This document shows positions 52,773-62,489 of a stretch of DNA of 64,000 nucleotides, in pieces. The notes under the pieces are model-generated. The model saw only the letters and a program-made list of their open reading frames with translations, did not search any database and was not told where the DNA came from. The translations under genes and the position numbers were made by a program. Numbering within the stretch: the stretch's first letter is position 1; each line of letters opens with the position of its first letter. Source of the DNA: JAVZLH01 sp038883475 (GTDB taxonomy: Archaea; Thermoproteota; Bathyarchaeia; Bathyarchaeales; Bathycorpusculaceae); NCBI GenBank assembly GCA_038883475.1, contig JAVZMA010000003.1:24820-88819 (forward strand), in the 5' to 3' direction.

Positions 52773-53309
52773 TTGGAGCAAATAACAGGAGTCTGGCTTA
52801 AAAAACTGAGGATGGAAGCAGGATTAACACAGAAAAAACTAGCAGATTTAGTCGGCGTTTCACAAGCGCACATAGCAAAAGTGGAACAAGGGAAAGTTGA
52901 CCCCCGACTGTCAACAGTCAACAAAATCCTAGAGGTTTTAACCAAGAAGAGGCAGAAAAGATGTAAAGACATTATGACCAAAGGCGTTCTTTTTGCCAGA
53001 CCAAACGACACCATACTCAAAATAAGCGAAGTCATGGTGCGACACGCAATCTCACAAATCCCAGTGATAAGCGGAAAACGCGTGATTGGAACAATAACGG
53101 AGGAAACCATCATCAGAAACTTACGTTCAAATCTAGCGGGTGAAAAAGCAAAAAACGTAATGGATCCACCCCTGCCAACGGTTCAAGAGGAAACGAGCAT
53201 AGAAGCAGTTCGCTCTCTCCTAGAGAAAAATCAAGGCGTTTTGATCGCGAGAGGAAAGGAAATCGTGGGGATAATAACCCGTTCAGACCTCCTTAAAACC
53301 ATAAGTTGA
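52773..53309 (+). CDS. HTH-CBS transcriptional regulator
   Basis: 178 residues. Xre-type HTH: LRMEAGLTQKKLADLVGVSQAHIAKVEQGKVDPRLSTVNKIL; then a CBS pair (IMTKGVLFARPNDTILKISEVMV...RVIGTITEE and VMDPPLPTVQEETSIEAVRSLL...IVGIITRSDLL). CBS domains often bind AdoMet or adenine nucleotides; being divergent from mat makes AdoMet a candidate ligand (inference). TTG start 52773 after GGTGG. Confidence 0.9.
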   Translation: MEQITGVWLKKLRMEAGLTQKKLADLVGVSQAHIAKVEQGKVDPRLSTVNKILEVLTKKRQKRCKDIMTKGVLFARPNDTILKISEVMVRHAISQIPVISGKRVIGTITEETIIRNLRSNLAGEKAKNVMDPPLPTVQEETSIEAVRSLLEKNQGVLIARGKEIVGIITRSDLLKTIS

Positions 53310-53323
53310 GAAGGGCGAGCTTT

Positions 53324-54499
53324 ATGCAACTGGAAGATTTCAAGAATAAAGCGAAGGAAGCCATCACAAAGCTGAAGGCTGAAAACCCAAAAGAAGCCAT
53401 CGTAATTCATCATGACGACGCTGACGGTTTATGCTCAGCCGCGATAACGAAAAAGATGCTGGAGCGAGAAGGAATAACGGTTAAAACGTTTTGTCTCGAA
53501 AAAGTTTACACCGAAGTAATCGCCCAATTACATTCAAAGACTGGACAAACAATTTTCTATACAGACATCGGCTCCTCACACGCAGACTTAATATCCGAAC
53601 TAAACAATGGCAGAAACTTAACCATCATACTGGACCACCACGACCCAAAACCAGCCAAAGACCCAGAAGTTTTTGACCTAAACCTCGAACACCACGGTTT
53701 TAGAGGTGAGACAGACTTTTCTGGAACCACATGCTGCTACATGTTCGCCAAAACACTAAATGAAAACAATTCTGATCTAAGTTATTTGGCTTTGGTTGGA
53801 AGCTGTGAAATCCCAGAGGGCTTTTCTGGACTGAATAAGGTTGTGCTGGAAGAAGCCATAAAAAACCGTGTTGTCCAACAGAAGGGAAAAAACTTCGAAA
53901 TAGTGAAGTTCAAAACTCGTGTGGACGCTTTGTTTTCTAAGCTTCAGATTCTGGGCGCGGTTGGCTATTATGAGGGGGGACCAGAAATTGGCATAGACGC
54001 TTGCCTAAACGGAACAAGCCCAGAAGTGGAAGAAAAAATAGCCGTTTTGGAGGCTAGACGCAAAGAGGCTAACCGCCGCGTCCTAGCTAGGCTTTATCGT
54101 GAAAGACTGAAGGAAACAGCGCACATCCAATGGTTCGATGCTGGAGACATGTACGCTGGAATGGGAACAAAGGTGATTGGACAGTTCTGTTCCTTCTTAG
54201 CGTTTCAAATGCGGCTGATAAAGCCTAACAAGTACATTCTTGGGTTTGTGAACGTTCCTCAAGAAATTCCGGGCTGGGGAAAACTAAGCGAAAGGTTTGT
54301 CAAGGCTTCTGTCCGCGTGCCAAAAACCATGCAACCGCTCATTGACAGGGGAGAGCTTATTGGAGCCGTAAACCTCTTGGAGAAGGCGTCTAGCGGGTTT
54401 GGAATGGCTGATGGACACCAATATGCTGCCAATGTTATAGTGCCAGTTGAAAAGAAACAAACGTTAATTGAAAACGCTGAAAAAGCATTAAATTATTGA
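53324..54499 (+). CDS. DHH/DHHA1 phosphoesterase
   Basis: About 391 residues. DHH motifs: IVIHHDDADGLCSAAI, FYTDIGSSH, IILDHHDPKP; a DHHA1 end with GFGMADGHQYAANV. RecJ-like exonuclease or nanoRNase. ATG 53324 follows GAAGGGCG; a longer frame from 53306 overlaps the previous stop. Probably co-transcribed with the HTH-CBS gene (14-base gap). Confidence 0.88.
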   Translation: MQLEDFKNKAKEAITKLKAENPKEAIVIHHDDADGLCSAAITKKMLEREGITVKTFCLEKVYTEVIAQLHSKTGQTIFYTDIGSSHADLISELNNGRNLTIILDHHDPKPAKDPEVFDLNLEHHGFRGETDFSGTTCCYMFAKTLNENNSDLSYLALVGSCEIPEGFSGLNKVVLEEAIKNRVVQQKGKNFEIVKFKTRVDALFSKLQILGAVGYYEGGPEIGIDACLNGTSPEVEEKIAVLEARRKEANRRVLARLYRERLKETAHIQWFDAGDMYAGMGTKVIGQFCSFLAFQMRLIKPNKYILGFVNVPQEIPGWGKLSERFVKASVRVPKTMQPLIDRGELIGAVNLLEKASSGFGMADGHQYAANVIVPVEKKQTLIENAEKALNY

Positions 54500-54508
54500 T
54501 GAAAATCC

Positions 54509-55276
54509 ATGAATAAGCTAACCGTTAATTACGCCATTGTTCGACCTGTACCAAATTCTTATGACCGTTGCGTAAGGACAAACACGGAAAGAATAGATGT
54601 TGCACTTGCAAAAAAGCAGCATGAAGAATACTGTAAAACTTTACAGGAGCTCGGTTTGAAGCTTATCTGGGTGAAGGGTGATGATTCGCTTCCCGACAGC
54701 TGTTTCGTTGAGGATACAGCCATGATAATTGGCGATAAAGCGATAATGTGCCGCATGAAAGTAAAATCGCGCGCTCGAGAAGTGACTGAAGTTGCGAAAG
54801 TATTGGAAAAGCTAAAGGAAATTTATTACATTAAGCCGCCTGCCACCATTGATGGCGGAGACGTCCTCAAAATTGAAAACCGTGTTTTTGTTGGGCTTTC
54901 TAAAAGAACTAATCTCCAAGCTGTGCAACAACTTAGAAAAATTTTGAACAGATGCGATGTGGAAATTGTTCCAGTGAAGGTTCAAAACGTGCTTCATCTG
55001 AAGTCTGCGTGCACCTATCTTGGGGATAAATATGTTATCCTTTCAAGAGGACACTTTGATGTGGACATACTGCGGGATTACGAGAAAATCGCGGTTCCGA
55101 GAGGAGAGGAATACGCTGCAGATTGCCTAGCGGTAAACGGAACGATTTTGATGGCAAGGGGCTACCCAAAAACTAAAAAGATGATAAAGGAGGCTGGTTT
55201 TTCCGTGAAAGAATTAGAAATGTCAGAATTTCGCAAGGGAGAAGGAGCTTTAACATGCCTTTCAATACTTTTTTAA
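54509..55276 (+). CDS. Dimethylarginine dimethylaminohydrolase-like amidinotransferase
   Basis: 255 residues of the DDAH/arginine deiminase fold. DSCFVEDTAMI, IDGGDVL, HLKSACTYL (catalytic His) and the C-terminal GALTCLS (catalytic Cys) are present. Family members hydrolyse guanidino groups to citrulline; exact substrate unknown. Starts nine bases after the DHH gene; ends overlapping truD by four bases. Confidence 0.87.
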   Translation: MNKLTVNYAIVRPVPNSYDRCVRTNTERIDVALAKKQHEEYCKTLQELGLKLIWVKGDDSLPDSCFVEDTAMIIGDKAIMCRMKVKSRAREVTEVAKVLEKLKEIYYIKPPATIDGGDVLKIENRVFVGLSKRTNLQAVQQLRKILNRCDVEIVPVKVQNVLHLKSACTYLGDKYVILSRGHFDVDILRDYEKIAVPRGEEYAADCLAVNGTILMARGYPKTKKMIKEAGFSVKELEMSEFRKGEGALTCLSILF

Positions 55277-56655
55277 AATCCCGCCTTTATTGGGTTGCGT
55301 GGTTTCATTAATTCTCTTAGGAGTATTGTTGCATAAGAGCCTCTGTAAAGCATAAAGCTTAGTTTTGCTTTATTTCGGGATGAGTTAGCTGAGTCATCGG
55401 AAATTTCTCTTAATTGAAAATTGTTTAGTGTGGTTAGGGCTGTTCGCAACTCTCCTTTTGAGCTTATTTCTGGCATAAAATGGATTTTGAAGTTTTCCGG
55501 CGTTATGCCCTCCTCTTCTAGGATTTGTTTTTCAATTTCTCCTTGGAGACCTTGGGAAGGTTTTTGTTTAAAGCCTATTAGTGGAAGAGCTAAACGCATT
55601 CGCCCATTCCTTAGAGCCTTATTAACTTCTGTAAGTGCTTCACTCTTCACTATTTTATACATGGTTAACAGAGGTAGCCCAGAACGTTGCACATTCACAA
55701 CATAGTCGCCAACCTCAGCCTTATCCAAAGGAAGCCCGCTCGCGATTCTTCGGCTTAGGAACTTGTTGAAGAGGTAGGCTTGATAGGCTTGGGGAAAAAG
55801 CATTTGCAGTTTAATCGGTAAAGTCTTGAAGGCACCAACAAAATCCTCTGGTTTTTTTGCTAAATGCCTCAACATTAAACGCTCATACCGCAGTTGCTTC
55901 GGAAAGTTTTTCAAAGCCTTTTGAAAATCTTGACTATTCCAAAGTTGTTCGCGGGCTTGTCTGGATTTCGGGTTTTCGTTCAAGCTTGGTTTTGCAAGGA
56001 ACAGCGTAACAGCCTTTCTTAAATCTCCTTTAACTATGGCTTTGCCAACCAAATGGGTTATTGGTCGAGTTGTGCCGAAGCGTTGATGACCAAAAAAGTT
56101 TGGAACGCCCCCCAACTCTTCGAGTTCTTTAATCGTTTCCTTTATCCGCCTTTGTATTGCAGATTTCGAATGTCGTAGGGCTCTTATTTTAATGCTAAAA
56201 TTGTTTCCGAGAAGATAATATGAGGAAAGTTTGTGGCGGAAGAAACCGACTGGGCGGATTTCAATGTCTTTAACGTTGAATTTTTTAAAGTCTTCTGGTG
56301 AAACACCTTCAATTGTGATGTGTTGTGCGGTAACAGCCTTTGCGTCTTTTATTCCAGCGATATGTATCTGCCTTAGGCGTATGTTTAACTGCCTTGCAAC
56401 AGCTTTGAGGGCTTCAAAAGTGTCCCAGTTCCGCTTAACCAAAACACACAACAAATAACGCTCATTAAGAGACGGCTTAAAATTTTGGCTTTCGACATGT
56501 TGTTGCCTTATCTTTGCCATGGCGCCGTCAACCAGAACCTCCTCCACAACAAAATCCTCAACAAATTCACGGATTACTCCACCAATACCAAGGGAATGTG
56601 TGGCATAAACCTCGATGCCCATCAATTTTTCAATTTTGGGAACACGCAAACCCAT
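55273..56655 (-). CDS. truD: tRNA pseudouridine synthase TruD
   Basis: Modifies U13 in tRNA. AGIKDAKAVTAQHITIEG contains the catalytic Asp; NNFSIKIRALR, NFFGHQRFGTTRPITHLVGKAIV and the TRUD-domain VNVQRSGLPLLTMYKIV follow. About 460 residues, archaeal length. ATG 56655 is preferred; the earlier ATG 56685 overlaps pth2. Part of the minus-strand run pth2-truD. Confidence 0.93.
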   Translation of the reverse strand: MGLRVPKIEKLMGIEVYATHSLGIGGVIREFVEDFVVEEVLVDGAMAKIRQQHVESQNFKPSLNERYLLCVLVKRNWDTFEALKAVARQLNIRLRQIHIAGIKDAKAVTAQHITIEGVSPEDFKKFNVKDIEIRPVGFFRHKLSSYYLLGNNFSIKIRALRHSKSAIQRRIKETIKELEELGGVPNFFGHQRFGTTRPITHLVGKAIVKGDLRKAVTLFLAKPSLNENPKSRQAREQLWNSQDFQKALKNFPKQLRYERLMLRHLAKKPEDFVGAFKTLPIKLQMLFPQAYQAYLFNKFLSRRIASGLPLDKAEVGDYVVNVQRSGLPLLTMYKIVKSEALTEVNKALRNGRMRLALPLIGFKQKPSQGLQGEIEKQILEEEGITPENFKIHFMPEISSKGELRTALTTLNNFQLREISDDSANSSRNKAKLSFMLYRGSYATILLRELMKPRNPIKAGF

Positions 56656-56665
56656 AACCTTACCA

Positions 56666-57028
56666 TCAGAGAAGAGGAAGCCCACCCGTTATCCTATCAA
56701 CTTTCTCGCTCGGGACTGGACCAATCCCAAGACAAGTGACCGTTCCAGGCGGAACCTCGGTAAGTCCCCTATCCACTATTAACGCACATGGTAAACCTAG
56801 TTCCTTTGCTTGTTTTTCCAGTTCCAGCAGTTCCCTTTCACCTTTCGCTTTAACCGCGATTTTGCACTGCCCCTCATCCAGCCAAGCCTCCCACCAGTTT
56901 CTATGATGTTTTCGTGCTTCTTCAGCCGCGGAGACCGCCGCGTGACCAGCTTGAGCTGCAATTTTACCTTTGCTTAACTTTAAATCGGAACGAAAAACGA
57001 TGACTTGCTTATAGCGGAACTCGTTCAT
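56666..57028 (-). CDS. pth2: Peptidyl-tRNA hydrolase 2
   Basis: Releases tRNA from abortive peptidyl-tRNA. KQVIVFRSDLKLSKGKIAAQAGHAAVSAAEEAR, GERELLELEKQAKELGLPCALIVDRGLTEVPPGTVTCLGIGP are family hallmarks. 120 residues, normal. Eleven bases before truD. Confidence 0.96.
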   Translation of the reverse strand: MNEFRYKQVIVFRSDLKLSKGKIAAQAGHAAVSAAEEARKHHRNWWEAWLDEGQCKIAVKAKGERELLELEKQAKELGLPCALIVDRGLTEVPPGTVTCLGIGPVPSEKVDRITGGLPLL

Positions 57029-57065
57029 GCTTGCTCAACCGCCTAATTGTTGTCTCTTTCAGATT

Positions 57066-58295
57066 TTAAGGATTTGCAGATAAGTATAGATAAAGGAAGT
57101 AGATGGCAGCCAACAAAAATCGAGGGCTCTTCACAGCTTTTAGCAATGTTTGCCCTTGAAAATCTACATCTCCAAAGTTTCTTACGGGATTTTCCAAATG
57201 AAACTTCGCGCAGAAATTGATAACACTATCTAACTGATCGTCAGACAATTTATCAAGCAACCGTCTAATCCTCAGCATCACGGAAAAATCAAAACCTAAA
57301 ATCTTCATAAAACGTCTCTGATACTGGCTTAAAAAATTCGCGGAAAAGTTACCCGTTTTAAAGGCTTCGTAAACAACTTCAGCTGCAACCCTTGAGCATG
57401 TCAAACTAAGCACCACTCCGCCTCCGGTTGTCGGCTTCGCTTGAGAAGCCGCATCACCAACAGCCAAAAAACCATTTGAATACGCCTTCTCAATTGGACC
57501 GCCAAGGGTTAAAGGATGAAAATTTACTTCAAGAATTTTGGCGGCTCGTAGCTTTTTCGAAGCCGCTGGATGCTTAAACATAAGTTTCTCCAGAAACCTT
57601 TTCGGATTTCCAGTTTCCGCTGCCAAACCAACCTTTGCCCTTCCATGACGCTTTGGAATAAGCCAAGCGAAAAATCCCGGAGCATAGCCTCTGCCAAGGT
57701 AGACTTCAACAACATCAGATTCAACATCTTTAACGCCTTCAACTTCAGCTTGCACACCATAAACAAGCATGTTGCGATTAAAAGTCGGCAAACCAGCTTG
57801 TCTCAAAATACGCGCAGAAACGCCCTCAGCGTCCACGACAACCTTACACAAATATTTCCCTTCAAAAAGCCCACTTTGCTTAACGGACACGCCTTTTACG
57901 AAGCCATCCTCAACAATCAAAGATTCAACCCGTGAATTAAGGCTGTAACGAACACCAGCAACCTTTGCTAAGCCAGCAATGTACCTATCAAAAAGGCTAC
58001 GGTTAACTGCACATGTTACTGGAAAAGAGAAACGAACTGAAAACTCTCTTCCCGAAGGGGAATAAAAATTTGCTCCGTAAAAGACGTTTTCAATGATTTC
58101 TTTTGGAAGCGGGTACAAACCTAAACTCTTGAGACCATTTATGCTTAAATGCCCAGCGCAGTGGCATGGAACCCCGATTTCGCTGTGCTCTTCAAAAACT
58201 GTTACTTTTTCAGCGCCTAGTTTTGCAAGGTTTAAGGCAGTAAAAGAACCGCTTGGTCCGCCGCCAACAATTATAACATCTGCGTAATTTTCCAT
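57066..58295 (-). CDS. Geranylgeranyl reductase family FAD enzyme
   Basis: Saturates isoprenoid chains of archaeal lipids. FAD site VIIVGGGPSGSFTALNLAKLGAEKVTVFEEHSEIGVPCHCAGHLS, the VDAEGVSARILRQAGLP and GDAASQAKPTTGGGVVLSL motifs, and a helical C-terminal domain ending in a hydrophobic stretch (FLLAAIYFLYLYL). 409 residues. Between pth2 and the winged-helix gene. Confidence 0.92.
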   Translation of the reverse strand: MENYADVIIVGGGPSGSFTALNLAKLGAEKVTVFEEHSEIGVPCHCAGHLSINGLKSLGLYPLPKEIIENVFYGANFYSPSGREFSVRFSFPVTCAVNRSLFDRYIAGLAKVAGVRYSLNSRVESLIVEDGFVKGVSVKQSGLFEGKYLCKVVVDAEGVSARILRQAGLPTFNRNMLVYGVQAEVEGVKDVESDVVEVYLGRGYAPGFFAWLIPKRHGRAKVGLAAETGNPKRFLEKLMFKHPAASKKLRAAKILEVNFHPLTLGGPIEKAYSNGFLAVGDAASQAKPTTGGGVVLSLTCSRVAAEVVYEAFKTGNFSANFLSQYQRRFMKILGFDFSVMLRIRRLLDKLSDDQLDSVINFCAKFHLENPVRNFGDVDFQGQTLLKAVKSPRFLLAAIYFLYLYLSANP

Positions 58296-58337
58296 TTATT
58301 GTACACTATTGCTAATGGTTGGCTGCAAATAGTTTGT

Positions 58338-58565
58338 TCACGTTACAAGCTCAACCCGTCTCTTCCCACGTGCCATTGACAATGTCCGTATTTTTCCGCT
58401 AACCTCTAGGCGCATTAACAGTTCGTTAAAATCCTTAAACCCTAAATCCTCAAATTCCTCCTTCAAAGCATCAAAAAGGTCAACATCTGTCATAGCGCCT
58501 TTCTTACTTAAAATCTCTAGAAGAACAAAATATGCTGGACGGGTTTTCCAAGTTTTCACAGGCAT
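58338..58565 (-). CDS. Small winged-helix protein downstream of cdc48
   Basis: Seventy-five residues: YFVLLEILSKKGAMTDVDLFDALKEEF, a second helix, and a basic wing IRTLSMARGKRRVELV, matching a winged-helix fold. Eleven bases after the cdc48 stop, same strand. No function assigned; a CDC48 partner or a regulator are possible. Confidence 0.65.
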   Translation of the reverse strand: MPVKTWKTRPAYFVLLEILSKKGAMTDVDLFDALKEEFEDLGFKDFNELLMRLEVSGKIRTLSMARGKRRVELVT

Positions 58566-58576
58566 TGATAAGGCTC

Positions 58577-60748
58577 CTAGGCTACTGGTGTTGCAGGTTT
58601 CTGCAATTGCCTAACTTGAACCATGAAACCCTTATACCATTTCTCCATGTCAGGGGTGATCGACGGTCTAATCTGCTTCATCGCCTCCTGAAAATCTTGC
58701 AACATGACCTCTTTAGCGTTTATATCTCTCCTTAAAGCATGCATTGCCGCTTCCCTGCAAAGAGCTTCTATGTCCGCGCCAGAATAATACTTGGTTAAAG
58801 CAGCCAAATTAGCCAAGTCCACATCTTTTGCTAAAGGCATGTTCTTGGTGTAGATTTTGAAGATTTGAAGCCGCGTCTTCTCATCTGGTTCAGGCACATA
58901 AATTAGTCTATCAAATCGCCCAGGACGAAGCACAGCTGGATCCACTATGTCTGGTCTATTGGTTGCCGCAATAACAACTATGTCTTCTAGTGTTACGATG
59001 CCGTCCATTTCCGTTAGAAGCTGACTTATCACTCTCTCCGTAACTCCGCTGTCTGCAAAACCTAAACCACGACGCGGAGCAAGCGAATCAATTTCATCAA
59101 AGAATATAACGGCTGGAGCAGCCATCCTCGCTTTTCTGAAAACCTCTCTTATGGCTTTCTCAGACTCGCCAACCCATTTCGAGAACACTTCAGGTCCCTT
59201 AATTGTTATGAAGTTGGCCTCGCTTTCTGTTGCAACAGCCCTAGCCAAAAGAGTCTTACCACAACCAGGCGGCCCGTAAAGAAGTATGCCTTTAGGCGGT
59301 TTTATACCAATTCTCTTGAAAATTTCCGGGTTCTTTAAAGGCCATTCCACTGCTTCCTTAAGTTCTTGTTTAACTTCTTCAAGTCCGCCGATGTCGTCCC
59401 AGTGAACTGTTGGCACTTCAATGTAGACTTCGCGCATTGCTGTTGGCGTGACTTCTTTGTAAGCGTTCATAAAGTCCTCCATCTTCACCTCCATCTTCTC
59501 CAAAACGCTTGGTGGTATGCGCTCCTCTTCCAGGTTTATCTGTGGCAAGTATCGCCGTAAAGCTTTCATCGCTGTTTCTCTGCAAAGCGCCGCCAAGTCC
59601 GCACCGGTATATCCATGAGTAATTTCAGCCAACTTTTTCAAGTCAACATCTTCAGCCAACGGCATGCCGCGCGTGTGAATTTGAAGAATCTCATATCGTC
59701 CCTGCTTGTCTGGAACTCCAATCTCAATTTCTCTGTCAAACCTGCCTGGTCTACGCAGCGCAGGGTCAAGGGCACCCGGTCTGTTGGTGGCGCCGATGAC
59801 TATGACGTTTCCTCTTCCTGACAAGCCGTCCATTAAAGCTAAAAGTTGAGCAACAACTCGCCTTTCAACCTCGCCGGTGACTTCTTCCCTCTTGGGCGCT
59901 ATTGCATCTAACTCATCAATAAATATTATGCTTGGAGCATTTTGCTGGGCTTGTTGAAAGATTTCTCTAAGACGCGCCTCGGATTCGCCGTAAAACTTGC
60001 TCATAATTTCGGGCCCGTTTATTGAGAAGAAGTTAGCTTCCGATTCGTTGGCAACAGCCCTGGCCAAAAGGGTCTTACCACAACCTGGAGGACCATGAAG
60101 TAACACGCCTTTTGGAGGCTCTATTCCAAGCCTCTGGAACAATTCAGGATGCCTTAAAGGAAGTTCAACCATCTCTCTAACCCTTTGGATTTCCTCGTGT
60201 AATCCTCCGATGTCTTCGTAGGTTGTTCGCGGCAAACCTTTTCCCTCCGGGGCGGGTTCATTTAAAATTGTAAGTCTGGTTTCTGTGGTAACTTTTACTA
60301 TTCCGTGAGGACGGGTTTTTGTCACGGTGAAGGGTATAGCGTGTCCGAGCATCATAACAAGCGTCGTGTCGCCTTCAACAAGCGTTCTTTCCATTAGACG
60401 GTTTTTAACAAAGTTCGTGAAATCCTCATCCACGTTTAAACGCATGTCCACTGGCGCAAGAGTTATGCTTAATGCGCTTTTAACTTTGGCTGGTCTTACA
60501 ACAACATACTCGTTTATAGCTACTCCAGCATTTTTACGTGTGAAACCATCAATCCGTATGATGTCGCGGTTCTGGTCTTCACTGTAAGCTGGCCACGCAA
60601 TGGCTGAGGTTGTTCTTTTGCCAACTATTTCTATTACGTCGCCAGCGCTTATGCCCAGCTTCTGCATGGTTCTCTGGTCTATGCGGGCTATTCCCCTTCC
60701 AACATCCCGCTGTCTTGCATCTCCAACTCGTAATTGTACTTCGCTCAC
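58577..60748 (-). CDS. cdc48: CDC48/VCP-type AAA ATPase
   Basis: Hexameric unfoldase. N-domain of about 190 residues (DARQRDVGRGIARID...), D1 with Walker A GPPGCGKTLLARAV near residue 220 and Walker B IIFIDELDAIAP, D2 with GPPGCGKTLLARAVAT near 495 and VIFFDEIDSLAP, arginine fingers in RPGRFDREIEIG and RPGRFDRLIYVP. 723 residues. The C-terminus (QKPATPVA) lacks an HbYX proteasome-docking motif. Followed by the winged-helix gene. Confidence 0.97.
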   Translation of the reverse strand: MSEVQLRVGDARQRDVGRGIARIDQRTMQKLGISAGDVIEIVGKRTTSAIAWPAYSEDQNRDIIRIDGFTRKNAGVAINEYVVVRPAKVKSALSITLAPVDMRLNVDEDFTNFVKNRLMERTLVEGDTTLVMMLGHAIPFTVTKTRPHGIVKVTTETRLTILNEPAPEGKGLPRTTYEDIGGLHEEIQRVREMVELPLRHPELFQRLGIEPPKGVLLHGPPGCGKTLLARAVANESEANFFSINGPEIMSKFYGESEARLREIFQQAQQNAPSIIFIDELDAIAPKREEVTGEVERRVVAQLLALMDGLSGRGNVIVIGATNRPGALDPALRRPGRFDREIEIGVPDKQGRYEILQIHTRGMPLAEDVDLKKLAEITHGYTGADLAALCRETAMKALRRYLPQINLEEERIPPSVLEKMEVKMEDFMNAYKEVTPTAMREVYIEVPTVHWDDIGGLEEVKQELKEAVEWPLKNPEIFKRIGIKPPKGILLYGPPGCGKTLLARAVATESEANFITIKGPEVFSKWVGESEKAIREVFRKARMAAPAVIFFDEIDSLAPRRGLGFADSGVTERVISQLLTEMDGIVTLEDIVVIAATNRPDIVDPAVLRPGRFDRLIYVPEPDEKTRLQIFKIYTKNMPLAKDVDLANLAALTKYYSGADIEALCREAAMHALRRDINAKEVMLQDFQEAMKQIRPSITPDMEKWYKGFMVQVRQLQKPATPVA

Positions 60749-60831
60749 AAGAATCCTTCCTTTGATTATCTGCCATACATGTTTCGAAACAAAGTTACAT
60801 TCCTATATAAACGTTAAACATTCGTTTAAGG

Positions 60832-61107
60832 TTATCTGCTTATCCTACGCACCATAATTGTCTGCACTTGGCTGATTTCGCTAATCCCTTCAAGTTTCTT
60901 TTCGAATTCCTCCAGCACGCCAGTCTTATCTTCTGGAAATTTTATTTGAACCAGTAGAGCCTTTAAGCCGAAGGCTATGGGTTCTTCTCCGTAACCGTAA
61001 ACCGAAGCAAACTCAGGTAGGCATTTCTCAATTTTCTTCTTCAAATCGTCAAAGTTGACGATTATGTCTGTTGGAAATATTTTATAGGCAATTACAACAC
61101 TTCCCAC
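60832..61107 (-). CDS. ef1b: Elongation factor 1-beta
   Basis: GDP/GTP exchange factor for aEF1A. Ninety-one residues with ferredoxin-like fold: VVIAYKIFPTDIIVNFDDLKKKI, VYGYGEEPIAFGLKALLVQIKFPE, DKTGVLEEFEKKLEGISEISQVQTIMVRRI. GTG start at 61107 in the ORF. Follows the zinc-ribbon gene in a conserved archaeal pair. Confidence 0.95.
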   Translation of the reverse strand: MGSVVIAYKIFPTDIIVNFDDLKKKIEKCLPEFASVYGYGEEPIAFGLKALLVQIKFPEDKTGVLEEFEKKLEGISEISQVQTIMVRRISR

Positions 61108-61128
61108 GTTCTAACCTCCTCTCCATTT

Positions 61129-61326
61129 TCAAGGTCCCACAAAGCCACATTTTGGGCACTTATATTGTCGACCAAACTTTCTGCATTTCCCACAGCGTCT
61201 TATCAGGATTTCTCCACAGTTTGGGCACAGGAACTTTGTGGCTTCAGCCCCTGGTGGGATTGATTTGCCACAGCTAGTGCAAGTGCCTAAGGTTAATGTT
61301 GTTGCTTTTTCTGTTGACATAAACAT
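61129..61326 (-). CDS. HVO_2753-type zinc-finger protein
   Basis: Sixty-five residues: four CxxC pairs (CTSCG, CPNCG, CGKC, CPKCG) make two zinc ribbons. A TATA (ACATATAAAT) at about 61353-61361 gives a leaderless start at ATG 61326 (or 61320). Longer frame to 61563 passes the promoter and fen1 region. Adjacent to aEF1B as in many archaea; role unknown, possibly in translation. Confidence 0.85.
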   Translation of the reverse strand: MFMSTEKATTLTLGTCTSCGKSIPPGAEATKFLCPNCGEILIRRCGKCRKFGRQYKCPKCGFVGP

Positions 61327-61427
61327 CCCGATGATGGTTCTGTAAATGTAAGACTTATTTATATGTTCTCCGTTTCGCTTAGTAAGTTTATTATTGCAGT
61401 TCTGCCCCCTATTTTTGTGGGGTAGTT

Positions 61428-62462
61428 TTGGGAGTAAACCTCCGAGACCTCGTTCCAAAAGTGACTGTGAGGCTTGAGGATTTAAGTGGAAAAGCCATAG
61501 CAATAGACGCTTATAACGCCCTATATCAGTTTTTGGCCATAATCCGTCAGCCAGACGGCACACCGCTAAAGGACAGCAGCGGGAGAATTACAAGCCACTT
61601 GAGCGGTCTCCTTTACAGAACAAGCAATCTTGTGGAGTTAGGCATAAAACCCATCTACGTTTTTGATGGAACACCGCCCGCGCTTAAAGAAGTTGAAATC
61701 AAAAGGCGTATGAGGGCGAAAGAAGAAGCCTTAATAAAGTATGAGCAAGCCCTTAAGGAAGGCAAGATTGAAGAAGCGCGTATGTATGCGCAAGCCACCT
61801 CACGCTTAAAGGATTACATGGCGGAAGACAGCAAACGCCTCTTAGATTTAATGGGAATTCCTTGGATACAAGCTCCAAGCGAAGGAGAAGCGCAAGCAGC
61901 CCACGTGGTGAAGCGCGGAGATGCCGATTACTGCGCAAGCCAAGATTACGACAGCCTACTTTTTGGGGCGCCAAGACTTGTAAGAAACGTGACAATTTCG
62001 GGGCGGCGGAAACTCCCAAGCAAAAACGTGTATATTGAAGTCATACCAGAAGTAGTTGAGCTGGAACAAGTTCTGAAAGAGTGCGGAATAACCTACGAAC
62101 AACTCGTTGATGTGGGCATACTGATAGGAACAGACTTTAACCCAGAAGGCGTAAAGGGACTGGGACCAAAAACCGCCTTGAAACTGATAAAGGAGCATGG
62201 AAGCATCGAAAATGCTTTACCACATATCAAAAACGCGGATTTTCCGGTTGATCCGCAAAGAATCAGGGAGATATTCCTTAAACCAAAAGTAACGGATAAT
62301 TATAGAATAGAGTGGAAGAAACCTGACATAGAAGGAGTGGTAAACTTTATTTGCAGAGAAAGAGACTTCTCAGAAGAACGCGTAAAAAAGGCGCTGGAAA
62401 AAATGCAAAAGGGAATAACCAAGCTAAAAGGGAAAATAACCCTGGAAAAATGGTTTGGATAA
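61428..62462 (+). CDS. fen1: Flap endonuclease FEN-1
   Basis: Structure-specific nuclease removing 5' flaps in Okazaki processing. MGVNLRDLVPKVTV, IAIDAYNALYQF, VFDGTPPALK, PSEGEAQAAHVVKRGDADYCASQDYDSLLFG and LIGTDFNPEGVKGLGPKTALKLIKEHG are the N, I and H3TH motifs. C-terminus ITLEKWFG is a PIP-like tail that would bind PCNA. 344 residues. TTG start at 61428. Confidence 0.96.
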   Translation: MGVNLRDLVPKVTVRLEDLSGKAIAIDAYNALYQFLAIIRQPDGTPLKDSSGRITSHLSGLLYRTSNLVELGIKPIYVFDGTPPALKEVEIKRRMRAKEEALIKYEQALKEGKIEEARMYAQATSRLKDYMAEDSKRLLDLMGIPWIQAPSEGEAQAAHVVKRGDADYCASQDYDSLLFGAPRLVRNVTISGRRKLPSKNVYIEVIPEVVELEQVLKECGITYEQLVDVGILIGTDFNPEGVKGLGPKTALKLIKEHGSIENALPHIKNADFPVDPQRIREIFLKPKVTDNYRIEWKKPDIEGVVNFICRERDFSEERVKKALEKMQKGITKLKGKITLEKWFG

Positions 62463-62489
62463 TAAACTCTTTAATCAACCTAATATAAG

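Noticed and set aside
61129..61563. 144-residue version of the zinc-ribbon protein
   Set aside because: The extra N-terminus crosses the promoter and overlaps fen1 without any conserved feature.
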